A stretch of 64,000 bases of DNA from JASGCL01 sp965203915 (GTDB lineage: Bacteria > Pseudomonadota > Alphaproteobacteria > JASGCL01), in the NCBI GenBank assembly GCA_965203915.1, contig OZ241918.1, positions 434,001 through 498,000 on the forward strand. The letters are read 5' to 3'. The notes beneath the pieces were generated by a model that did no database searches, was not told the origin of the DNA, and saw nothing but the letters and a program-made list of their open reading frames with translations. Position numbers and translations under genes: made by a program. Each line of letters opens with the position of its first letter. The first letter of the stretch is position 1. Positions 17,363 through 25,026 of this stretch are shown piece by piece.

Positions 17363-19072
17363 ATGGATATGACAGCCCCTGTAACAATGCCCACCAACCG
17401 TCCGTTAAGAATTGCCGTCATTCCATTTCGTGCCATGCTGGCCGATATCGACGGCAATATGGAAAAAATGGTGGCTATTCTTACATCTGAATCGCAACAA
17501 AAAACCGACCTGGTTATTTTTCCTGAATTGTCGCTTAGTGGTTATTATGCGCGCGACCTATATTACCAAAAACCATTTCTTGATAAGCACGATGAAGCCT
17601 TAGAAAAAATTATCAAGGCCTCGGGCGATAAAAACATGCCAGCCTGCATCATGGGGGCGGTGATGCGCGAGGGAAGCAAAATCTATAACAGCGCGTTGTT
17701 CATCGACGGCGGAAAAATAATAGGCCGCCATGATAAATTCCATTTACCGCAAAACGATATTTTTGATGAAGCCCGTTATTTTACCCCCGCCAACCAGCAT
17801 GATAAAAACTTCGCCACCCCCATGACATGGCGTGGTGTGAAATGGGGCGTGATGGTATGCGAAGAATTATGGCACGAAGAAATACCAACCCTGCTGAAAA
17901 AAAATGGGGCCGAGGTCATGGTGGTTATCAATGCTTCGCCCTTTGAAAAAAATAAAAGCGCGCAACGTCTGGAACTTGTCTTATCCAATGTTGAACAACA
18001 TGAATTGCCGATTATTTACAACAACATGTTGGCGGGGCTGGACGAGGTTGTTTTGGATGGTCATAATATCGTGGTTGATGGTTTTGGTGATGTGGTTGCC
18101 AACCAGTGGTTTAAACAAGAACCCATTTATGTGACATGGCAAGATAAAAAAATAAGCGCGGAAAAAAAATATCAAGCTGTTTATCAGGGCGTTGATAATG
18201 ACGATACGCTGGCATGTTACGAAGCACAATATGCCGCGGCGATTGATTTAGCGTTGCGCGATTATGTTGCGCACCATGGTTTTAAAAAAGTCATGGTAGG
18301 GGTATCGGGCGGCGTTGATTCGGCCTTGGCCTTGGCTATAGCGGTTTTTGCCCTGGGCAAAGAGAAGGTGATGGCTTATTTTTTGCCCACCGCCTATTCC
18401 AGCGCTGAGAGCAAGGAAGATGCCGAAGCCCTGTGCCAGCAATTTGGTGTGCCGCTACAGACCATCGAGATTGAGGCACTCTATCGTTTATCTTTGGCGA
18501 CGCTGCACATAGCCGAAAAAAATAATGGCAAGGTTTCTATCACCGCTCAAAATTTGCAAGCCCGTATGCGCGGTATGATATTGATGGCGATGTCGAACGA
18601 ACATGGCGCGTTGTTATTGACGACAGGCAATAAGTCAGAATTGGCGGCGGGGTATTTTACGTTGTATGGTGATGCTTGTGGTGGGTTTAACCCGATGAAG
18701 GACCTGTATAAAAAAGATGTCTATCGATTGGCAAGGTGGTTTAACCAACATCGCGCCGAAAAAATTCCCAACCGTATTTTGGAAAAAGAACCAACCGCCG
18801 AATTATCGCCCGGGCAAAAGGATTCGGACAGCTTGCTACCCTACGCCCAATTGGATGGGTTGTTAGAAAATATCATTGAAAATTTTGGCAGGGGTTTTGA
18901 GCATGATGGTGATAAAGTTTCTGAAAAAAGAATGGACGCGCCGCAGAGCAAACAGGTAGAAAAATTATTACGCCAAACCGAATACAAACGGCGCCAGGCC
19001 GCCCCTGGCCCCAAACTTACCACGCGGGCTTTTGGCAATGGTTGGCGGTTGCCGCTTGCGGGCAAATATTAA
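17363..19072 (+). CDS. nadE: Glutamine-dependent NAD+ synthase
   Basis: Cytosolic two-domain enzyme that amidates nicotinic acid adenine dinucleotide to NAD+ with ammonia channelled from glutamine. Residues 1-260 form a nitrilase-like glutaminase with Glu in IFPELSLSG, Lys in RHDKFHLPQ and Cys in GVMVCEELWHE; residues from about 300 form the ATP-pyrophosphatase domain with SGGVDSALAL. The 569-residue length is normal for the long form. The ATG at 17363 has only a weak ribosome site; later ATGs (17369, 17387) are possible. The 87-base gap after purF contains an 8-bp inverted repeat (17279-17286/17322-17329) of doubtful meaning. Confidence 0.96.
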   Translation: MDMTAPVTMPTNRPLRIAVIPFRAMLADIDGNMEKMVAILTSESQQKTDLVIFPELSLSGYYARDLYYQKPFLDKHDEALEKIIKASGDKNMPACIMGAVMREGSKIYNSALFIDGGKIIGRHDKFHLPQNDIFDEARYFTPANQHDKNFATPMTWRGVKWGVMVCEELWHEEIPTLLKKNGAEVMVVINASPFEKNKSAQRLELVLSNVEQHELPIIYNNMLAGLDEVVLDGHNIVVDGFGDVVANQWFKQEPIYVTWQDKKISAEKKYQAVYQGVDNDDTLACYEAQYAAAIDLALRDYVAHHGFKKVMVGVSGGVDSALALAIAVFALGKEKVMAYFLPTAYSSAESKEDAEALCQQFGVPLQTIEIEALYRLSLATLHIAEKNNGKVSITAQNLQARMRGMILMAMSNEHGALLLTTGNKSELAAGYFTLYGDACGGFNPMKDLYKKDVYRLARWFNQHRAEKIPNRILEKEPTAELSPGQKDSDSLLPYAQLDGLLENIIENFGRGFEHDGDKVSEKRMDAPQSKQVEKLLRQTEYKRRQAAPGPKLTTRAFGNGWRLPLAGKY

Positions 19073-19106
19073 CAATTAATGTTGCTGTCATTTCGGTGGG
19101 TTGTTT

Positions 19107-20579
19107 TTACAGTGGCCGATTCGCATCATCGGCATACCAATGTTGCGTTTGTTCATAGGCCGTGGCGATTTTTAATATTTCGGCGTCGTGGAATGGGCGT
19201 CCGACCAATTGCACGCCCGTTGGCATGCGCCCCGCGGCAATGCCCGCCAAATTGTTGCTGTTAATATTGGCAAAACCCGACGGCATGGCGACGACGGGGC
19301 AACGGCTTTGATTGTTGAACAGACTGCTGATAAAAAGTTTTTCCTCGTTCTGAAATTTTTTTCTGATAATGCGCAGGTCGGTAATATTAAGGTTGTTTTG
19401 TTGAAAGTCAGATTTAACCCCCACCCGCGTTGTCATGGGGGTTAAGATGGCATGGTATTGTGAAAACACGCCAGCCAATTTTTGCGCAATGATGGATGTC
19501 ATGGCCTCCCCCCGAAAATATTCATGGGCGGTGGTGGCATGGTGGAATAATCCCCATTCATGAATATATTTGCTGATAAGTTTTACTTTCCTTTTGTCGC
19601 GCACCATGGCACCAATGCCCGCCCCCGACACATGGGCGGTATGCACCAGGGCTAGGTAAGAAAAATCCTTGGGTAAGGGAACATCGATCTCGGTGACCGT
19701 GGCACCTAATGATTGGTAAACCTTGGCAACCTCCCTCATGTTATCGGCGACCTCTTTTTCAATCTTGTAATTTTTGCCCCAATCAATCACCATGGCAATG
19801 TTGATATTTTGTAACGAAATGACTTCGGGTATGGTGTAATCAACCTTTTCATTGACCGAGGCAGGATCGCGAAAATCAATCCCCGCCATGACATCCATCA
19901 TCATCGCAATATCTTTGTTGGAACGCGCCATGGGGCCAATATGACAATAATAATCCATGCCCCAAGGTCCCATTTGTGGCACGCGGCCATAGGGGGCCTT
20001 GAACCCAACCACCCCCGACCAGGCGGCGGGAATTCTTATCGACCCGCCAATATCACTGCCCGTGGCCAGCGGCGCAATGCCCCAGGCCAATCCCGCGGCC
20101 GAACCGCCCGACGAACCGCCAGGCGAAAAATATTCGTGCCATGGGTTGGTGGTAACCCCGCGCAGGTCGGAATAGGTAAAGCAAATGCTAGAAAATTCAG
20201 GGGTGGTTGTTTTGGCAACGGGTATAGCCCCAGCATCCAACAAACGTTGGATATGAATGTCGGTATATTCGTCGCGATAATTTTTATAAAGTTTGGAGCC
20301 GAAATCTTGGCGGCTGCCCTTTAGCGCGGCCTCTGATTTTATCAAAAGGGGGATGCCCTCGAGCGGGCGGGCTTGGTTTCTTAAATAATTTTCTTCGGCT
20401 ATTTTTGCTTCAATCAGGGCGCGTTTATCAAAAATTTGGGTTAGACAATTGCTTTTCTTTTGTGCATATTCCGCACGCTGCAACGACATGCGAACAACAT
20501 CAACGGGCGATAATTCTTTGTTTAAAAACATTTGGCGCAAGCGATAAGCTGGCAAATAAAGAACGTCATCGTCTTTCAT
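19107..20579 (-). CDS. Amidase signature family protein
   Basis: 490-residue amidase with the complete Ser-cis-Ser-Lys triad: Lys in LLIKSEAALKG, cis-Ser in GGSSGGSAAG and nucleophile Ser in SDIGGSIRIPAAW. It belongs to the broad family of GatA, fatty-acid amide hydrolases and aryl-acylamidases. It is not part of a gatCAB operon and lacks GatA neighbours, so a stand-alone hydrolase with unknown substrate is the safest call. Start at ATG 20579. It is convergent with nadE after 34 bases and preceded by a very AT-rich gap. Confidence 0.88.
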   Translation of the reverse strand: MKDDDVLYLPAYRLRQMFLNKELSPVDVVRMSLQRAEYAQKKSNCLTQIFDKRALIEAKIAEENYLRNQARPLEGIPLLIKSEAALKGSRQDFGSKLYKNYRDEYTDIHIQRLLDAGAIPVAKTTTPEFSSICFTYSDLRGVTTNPWHEYFSPGGSSGGSAAGLAWGIAPLATGSDIGGSIRIPAAWSGVVGFKAPYGRVPQMGPWGMDYYCHIGPMARSNKDIAMMMDVMAGIDFRDPASVNEKVDYTIPEVISLQNINIAMVIDWGKNYKIEKEVADNMREVAKVYQSLGATVTEIDVPLPKDFSYLALVHTAHVSGAGIGAMVRDKRKVKLISKYIHEWGLFHHATTAHEYFRGEAMTSIIAQKLAGVFSQYHAILTPMTTRVGVKSDFQQNNLNITDLRIIRKKFQNEEKLFISSLFNNQSRCPVVAMPSGFANINSNNLAGIAAGRMPTGVQLVGRPFHDAEILKIATAYEQTQHWYADDANRPL

Positions 20580-20915
20580 GGTCTGTATTGTAAGATATAA
20601 TATATTATAAACAAGAGAGAAATGGCGAAGAATGAAATTTTTTTACTAATATTAAAATAAAAGATGTTATAATTTTTTTATCTACTTAAAAAAGAAAATA
20701 TTGCTAGAAAATTTTTTTACAATAGTTTTAATAATAAAATAGTAGTTTTTATTATTAAAATAAGAAAAAAAATAAGCTGTTAAAATATAATTTAATCTTA
20801 AAAATAGAAAATACGATTCGCAAAAATTTTTTTGACGAGAATTTTATAAAAAAAGTGAGATAATAGATATTATTATTTTTTTTATATATTTTAAAGTAAT
20901 ATTCTACAGGCTATT
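20580..20915. other. AT-rich gene-free spacer between leuC and the amidase gene
   Basis: 336 bases composed almost only of A and T, with many A and T runs and no ORF of note. A TATAAT-like element lies close to the amidase start on the minus strand. I see no RNA gene, terminator with a GC stem or repeat. It may be the remains of a decayed gene. Confidence 0.6.
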
Positions 20916-22334
20916 TTACAGGCGAAAATCGGTGATACGCCCCGTCATGGCCGACGCCGCGGCCAGGGCAGGCGACATCAAATGGGTGCGGCCACCGCGC
21001 CCTTGGCGTCCTTCAAAATTCCTATTGCTGGTTGACGCGCAACGTTCGCCTGGGCTCAATTGGTCGGGGTTCATTCCCAAACACATCGAACAACCTGCAT
21101 CGCGCCATTCAAAACCAGCCTGCAGAAAAATTTTATGCAGTCCCTCTTTTTCCGCCTGCTCCTTCACCAACCCCGAACCTGGCACAATCATCGCCAATTT
21201 TATATTGTCGGCGATTTTTTTACCTTGCGCCAAATATTTATCCACGATATTGGCAACAACCCGCAGGTCCTCTATCCGACCATTGGTGCAACTGCCGATA
21301 AAAATTTTATCCAAGGTAATATCTTGGATCTTGGTGCCAGGGTTCAACCCCATGTAATCAAGGGCGCGCAGCATGCCATTTTTTTTATCAATGGTTTTTG
21401 CCGAATCGGGGTCGGGCACTTTGCCGTCAATGCTCACCACGTCTTCGGGGCTGGTGCCCCAACTTACCATCGGGGTTATGTCGCTGGCTTGTAATATAAC
21501 ATCCTTGTCATAATGGGCATTGTCATCGCTGTATAATGTTCGCCAATAGGCAACGGCTTTATCCCAATTTTCACCCTTGGGGGCGCGGGGGCGACCTTTG
21601 ATATAGGCAAAAGTTTTTTCATCGGGGGCGATTAAACCCGCACGCGCCCCGCCTTCGATACTCATGTTGCAAATGGTCATGCGCCCCTCCATCGACAGGT
21701 CGCGAATAACCTTGCCCGCATATTCGATAACATGGCCATTGCCACCCGCGGTGCCGATATGCCCAATGATATACAGAATAATATCCTTCGCCGTGACCCC
21801 AGGTAATGGCTCGCCATTGATAAGCACCCGCATATTTTTGGCGGGGCGTTGGATAAGGGTTTGCGTGGCGAGGACATGCTCAACCTCCGACGTGCCAATA
21901 CCAAAGGCTAAGGCACCAAAAGCCCCATGGGTGGAGGTATGAGAATCCCCACAGACGATGGTCATGCCAGGTTGGGTAAGGCCTTGCTCGGGCCCGATAA
22001 TATGAACAATGCCCTGGCGTTTATCTTGTAAATTAAAAAACTCTATACCAAAGTCTTTGCAATTTTTTGCTAGGGTTTCTATCTGCAGGCGGCTTTCTTC
22101 ATTGTCAATTTTTTCACGGTTTACGGTGGGAACATTATGGTCGGCAACCGCCAAGGTTTTTTCGGGGTGACGCACGGTGCGCTTCGCCAGGCGTAACCCC
22201 TCGAAAGCTTGGGGGCTTGTTACCTCATGCACCAAATGACGATCGATGTATATGAGCGACACACCATTGCTATCCTGGTGGATGAGATGGTCATGCCAAA
22301 TTTTATCAAACAAGGTTTGGGGCGTGGTAGACAT
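20916..22334 (-). CDS. leuC: 3-isopropylmalate dehydratase large subunit
   Basis: Aconitase-family subunit that, with LeuD, isomerises 2-isopropylmalate to 3-isopropylmalate in leucine synthesis. The 472-residue protein begins TLFDKIWHDHLI and has the 4Fe-4S cysteines in IGSCTNGRIEDLR and GCSMCLGMNPD and the family block GDSHTSTHGAFGALAFGIG. leuD and leuB are not adjacent. A clear AAGGAAT ribosome site precedes the ATG. Upstream lies a 24-codon Leu-rich ORF (22387-22461) with its own promoter, which suggests control by attenuation. Confidence 0.97.
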   Translation of the reverse strand: MSTTPQTLFDKIWHDHLIHQDSNGVSLIYIDRHLVHEVTSPQAFEGLRLAKRTVRHPEKTLAVADHNVPTVNREKIDNEESRLQIETLAKNCKDFGIEFFNLQDKRQGIVHIIGPEQGLTQPGMTIVCGDSHTSTHGAFGALAFGIGTSEVEHVLATQTLIQRPAKNMRVLINGEPLPGVTAKDIILYIIGHIGTAGGNGHVIEYAGKVIRDLSMEGRMTICNMSIEGGARAGLIAPDEKTFAYIKGRPRAPKGENWDKAVAYWRTLYSDDNAHYDKDVILQASDITPMVSWGTSPEDVVSIDGKVPDPDSAKTIDKKNGMLRALDYMGLNPGTKIQDITLDKIFIGSCTNGRIEDLRVVANIVDKYLAQGKKIADNIKLAMIVPGSGLVKEQAEKEGLHKIFLQAGFEWRDAGCSMCLGMNPDQLSPGERCASTSNRNFEGRQGRGGRTHLMSPALAAASAMTGRITDFRL

Positions 22335-22386
22335 TTTTTTATTCCTTAAATTTGATTTTTGGGGACAAATAAAATTTATATTCCTT

Positions 22387-22461
22387 TTATCGTTGTTTAA
22401 ATAGCATAAATGATAAAAAAGACAACAGAAGAGGCTTATTAATGGATCTTATAAATGACAT
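22387..22461 (-). CDS. Putative leucine-rich leader peptide of leuC
   Basis: A 24-codon ORF lies 52 bases upstream of leuC on the same strand. It contains three consecutive Leu codons (CTT CTG TTG) at positions 11-13 and two more Leu codons (TTA, CTA) before the stop. An AGGG element precedes its ATG by 11 bases. After the stop, an AT-rich hairpin (arms AAATTTTATTT and AAATCAAATTT) ends just before the leuC ribosome site. This is the expected layout of ribosome-mediated control by charged tRNA-Leu. A strong terminator with a GC stem is not evident, so control could act on translation of leuC instead. Confidence 0.45.
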   Translation of the reverse strand: MSFIRSINKPLLLSFLSFMLFKQR

Positions 22462-22488
22462 AAAAATTTTAACCCTGCAATATTTTCT

Positions 22489-22516
22489 ATTATAAATAAT
22501 TCAACTTAAAAGTAAA
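22489..22516 (-). promoter_or_regulatory. Predicted promoter of the leuC leader
   Basis: On the minus strand TTTACT (22516-22511), 16 bases, then a perfect TATAAT (22494-22489). A start near 22482 would place the leader ORF at about +21. Confidence 0.45.
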
Positions 22517-22601
22517 CAGGTATAAGTTGCATAAATATGTCTTATATGAAGAAAAAAGATGTAAATAACATGATATTTATAGAGTATTTCCCTTAATACT
22601 A

Positions 22602-22630
22602 TTGACAAGAAAATTTAAACTATGTAAAAT
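22602..22630 (+). promoter_or_regulatory. Predicted promoter for the unknown gene at 22684
   Basis: TTGACA (22602-22607), 17 bases, TAAAAT (22625-22630), preceding the start codon by about 50 bases. Confidence 0.55.
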
Positions 22631-22683
22631 AGAATTATACTCTAATAATATAATATAAATAAGAAGAAAATTGCATATAATCA

Positions 22684-23049
22684 ATGAACTATAATATATA
22701 TTACCTACTTAAAGACAATATTTCAGTATTATTATCTCTGGAATTCATGGTTTTTTGCTTGCTGATGTTCATTTTTTCAGCAAAAGTAGTGAATTTTTTC
22801 TTGCGCCTGGCAGAACAAGTCAGCAAACAAATTGTTCGCGATGTCATTGGCGCAAACAAGATGTTGCCAAGTTTCAAACTGGCAAGGGTGATGATGGTTT
22901 CTCTTATTAAGACTAGCGTGAAGTTTAGCCATTATCGCACCCTTAATTATTTTAAAATAATAAGCGCGGCGATGAATCGCCACGACAGCAAGCGAAAAAT
23001 GGATAAAAGCAAATTAGGACTGAGCGTGGGGCCAGTATTTAATTCTTAA
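22684..23049 (+). CDS. Hypothetical membrane-anchored protein
   Basis: Unrecognised 121-residue protein. Residues 16-42 form one strong hydrophobic segment (LEFMVFCLLMFIFSAKVVNFF), followed by a basic, amphipathic remainder rich in Lys, Arg and Ser. A near-consensus promoter at 22602-22630 and its own reading frame support expression; the ribosome site is weak. It is followed after 45 bases by another unknown ORF with a perfect ribosome site, so the two may form an operon. No family was recognised and no function is proposed. Confidence 0.6.
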   Translation: MNYNIYYLLKDNISVLLSLEFMVFCLLMFIFSAKVVNFFLRLAEQVSKQIVRDVIGANKMLPSFKLARVMMVSLIKTSVKFSHYRTLNYFKIISAAMNRHDSKRKMDKSKLGLSVGPVFNS

Positions 23050-23094
23050 ACTTAACTTATTTTGATTAGCCATGGGATACAGGAGGACTTTTTT

Positions 23095-23628
23095 ATGACA
23101 AATAAAAAACATATTAAAAAAACGAAGCCGCCTGTGGCGGTTATTGTCGCCAACAAAAAAGATGGGAGCGAGGCTGTCTTGCAAGGCAAATATTTTCTAT
23201 GGCGCGCTATGCCTGACCTCAACGACAGGACGCAACAACCAATGGTGCGTTATGCCCGTCGGCAACGGCGCGCCGTAAAAACCATGGATAGCAACAACCA
23301 GGGACGGGGCTCTTCTTCAAGATGGGGCGTTATGCCTCAACAAGAATATTTAGAAAAACTTAAGGTTTCTGTGATATTACTTGCGGGCGTCGACAAAGGC
23401 ACGAACGAGGGGGTGTTGCGAGGCAAACATTTCTTGTGGCGTGCCCTGCCAGGCGATAACACCCTGATGCAGCAATGCCACGCGGCTCGCGGTGTGGCGA
23501 ACAGTGTCGAGGTCGTGGGTAATGGTAATGGCGGTCGCGTTATAGGCACGGATATTCTCCAATACCAAATTGTCAATGACGCGGCACATCAATGGGTCCA
23601 GCCCCGCGGTGGGCTCGTCAACAAATAA
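23095..23628 (+). CDS. Hypothetical basic protein with duplicated GK-FLWRA-P motif, antisense overlap with mlaF
   Basis: Unrecognised 177-codon ORF. ATG 23095 is eight bases after a perfect AGGAGG (23081-23086), so translation is likely. The N-terminus is very basic. Two copies of a roughly 35-residue unit are present: EAVLQGKYFLWRAMP near residue 31 and EGVLRGKHFLWRALP near residue 103, each followed by QQ. The last 252 bases lie antisense to the end of mlaF, and copy 2 is exactly antisense to the last mlaF codons. The C-terminal part opposite the mlaF core is probably only an open shadow frame. It may be a real overprinted gene, or a product of an old duplication of the mlaF end. Confidence 0.4.
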   Translation: MTNKKHIKKTKPPVAVIVANKKDGSEAVLQGKYFLWRAMPDLNDRTQQPMVRYARRQRRAVKTMDSNNQGRGSSSRWGVMPQQEYLEKLKVSVILLAGVDKGTNEGVLRGKHFLWRALPGDNTLMQQCHAARGVANSVEVVGNGNGGRVIGTDILQYQIVNDAAHQWVQPRGGLVNK

Positions 23629-24138
23629 TAATTGGGGTTTCATAAACAGGGCGCGGGCCAAGCCAACGCGTTTTTTCATACCGCCCGAAATCTCCGCGGG
23701 GAAGAGGTCAGCATTTTCAGCCCCCACCCCCACCCGTTGCATCAGGTCGATGGCCTGGGAGCGAGCCTCAGTTTTATTTAATTGTTTGGTTTGATAGGCC
23801 TGGAAAGCAACATTTTGCCACAAGGGCAAGGAATCAAACAAAGCCGAATATTGAAACAACATGCCAATTTTTTGAAAAACATCGGCTAATTTGTTGCGCG
23901 ACGCATGGGCGGGTTCGATACCAAACAGCGACACCTGCCCTTGGTAAGGAACATCCAGCAGGCCCAAAATAGATTTAAACAAAACCGATTTTCCCGAACC
24001 CGAGGCACCAATCACCGCCAATGATTCGCCGCGCGCCAAATGGATGGAAAGGTTTTGTAAAACCTGTTTGTTGCCAAACTTCACCGATAGGTTTTTAACG
24101 GTGATAAGATTGTCGGGGTTGTTTACAATAGATGACAT
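23377..24138 (-). CDS. mlaF: Phospholipid-transport ABC ATPase, MlaF type
   Basis: Cytoplasmic ATPase of the Mla (MCE) system that moves phospholipids between inner and outer membranes. The 253-residue product has Walker A GASGSGKSV, the Mla-type signature EISGGMKKRVGLARAL, Walker B LLFVDEPTAGLDP and ends PLVRAFVDARK like the family. I start at ATG 24138 (MSSIVNN), 19 bases after mlaE; an upstream frame extension to 24195 would overlap mlaE. mlaE precedes it on the same strand, while the MCE subunits are 12 kb away (36037-37041). The gene end is overlapped by a plus-strand ORF. Confidence 0.92.
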   Translation of the reverse strand: MSSIVNNPDNLITVKNLSVKFGNKQVLQNLSIHLARGESLAVIGASGSGKSVLFKSILGLLDVPYQGQVSLFGIEPAHASRNKLADVFQKIGMLFQYSALFDSLPLWQNVAFQAYQTKQLNKTEARSQAIDLMQRVGVGAENADLFPAEISGGMKKRVGLARALFMKPQLLFVDEPTAGLDPLMCRVIDNLVLENIRAYNATAITITHDLDTVRHTASRVALLHQGVIAWQGTPQEMFASQHPLVRAFVDARK

Positions 24139-24157
24139 GTATTTTTTGTAATATTTA

Positions 24158-24973
24158 TTATTGATACCACCAGATGGTAATAAGGAAATTGGCAATTAAA
24201 ATGAGGATGGATGAGCTGACCACGGCGCGGGTGGTGGCTATCCCCACTCCTTCGGCGCCGCCCGCACAATGATAACCATGGTAACAACCCATCAGGGCGA
24301 CTATCAAGCCAAAGGCGAAGGCTTTGATTAAACCGCCAAACACCCCGTCAAAGGTAATGGCGGCCCAAGCATTGTTAAGAAAAACGTCGCTGGGCAATTG
24401 CAATTGTTGCACCGCCATGATGTAGCCACCAAAAATACCCAACAGGTCGCCCACCAACACCAACAGCGGCAGCATAACCATGGCCGCCAGCAAGCGCGGA
24501 AAAACCAAATAAGAAAAAACATTGGTGTTGAGGGTATGCAGGGCATCGATCTGTTCGCTGACGCGCATCGTGCCAATTTCGGCGGATATGGCCGAACCTA
24601 TCCGCCCCGCCACCATCAGTCCAACCAACACGGGCGATAATTCCTTTATCATGGCGAACACCACCAAATTGGGAACGGCAACGGGGGCCAGGCTGGCGTT
24701 TAAACTGCCGATAGCCTGTATCGCCAGCACCATGCCGCTAAAAATAGTGGTGAGGCCAATAACGGGCAGGGAGTAAAAACCAATCTCGCTCATCTGCGCC
24801 AACCACAGGCGCGGGTAGTAAGGTGGAACAATGCCCGCCATGACGCCGCGTATAAAAAACGACAATGTCGCGCCCGCCGAATCAATGACGGACAATAATG
24901 TATGCCCCGCCGTGCCGAACAAAGACAAAATCCCAAAGAAATATTGTTGCAAGAACTTCATCGCGTCATTCAT
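24158..24973 (-). CDS. mlaE: Phospholipid-transport ABC permease, MlaE type
   Basis: Inner-membrane permease partner of MlaF. The 271-residue protein has about five hydrophobic segments and the family blocks LPVIGLTTIFSGMVLAIQ, GRIGSAISAEIGTMRVSEQIDAL and the C-terminal GAEGVGIATTRAVV. Start is uncertain: ATG 24973 fits family length, ATG 24997 or TTG 25021 are possible, and none has a clear ribosome site. It is the first gene of mlaEF and follows the acyltransferase on the same strand. Confidence 0.92.
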   Translation of the reverse strand: MNDAMKFLQQYFFGILSLFGTAGHTLLSVIDSAGATLSFFIRGVMAGIVPPYYPRLWLAQMSEIGFYSLPVIGLTTIFSGMVLAIQAIGSLNASLAPVAVPNLVVFAMIKELSPVLVGLMVAGRIGSAISAEIGTMRVSEQIDALHTLNTNVFSYLVFPRLLAAMVMLPLLVLVGDLLGIFGGYIMAVQQLQLPSDVFLNNAWAAITFDGVFGGLIKAFAFGLIVALMGCYHGYHCAGGAEGVGIATTRAVVSSSILILIANFLITIWWYQ

Positions 24974-25026
24974 AGCACAGCGACCAGGCTTTGTCATTAT
25001 GCTATCAAATGACCACGGCAAAAATA

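Noticed and set aside
20580..20915. Hidden RNA gene in the AT-rich spacer after leuC
   Set aside because: No GC-containing stem, promoter-terminator pair or conserved core could be read.
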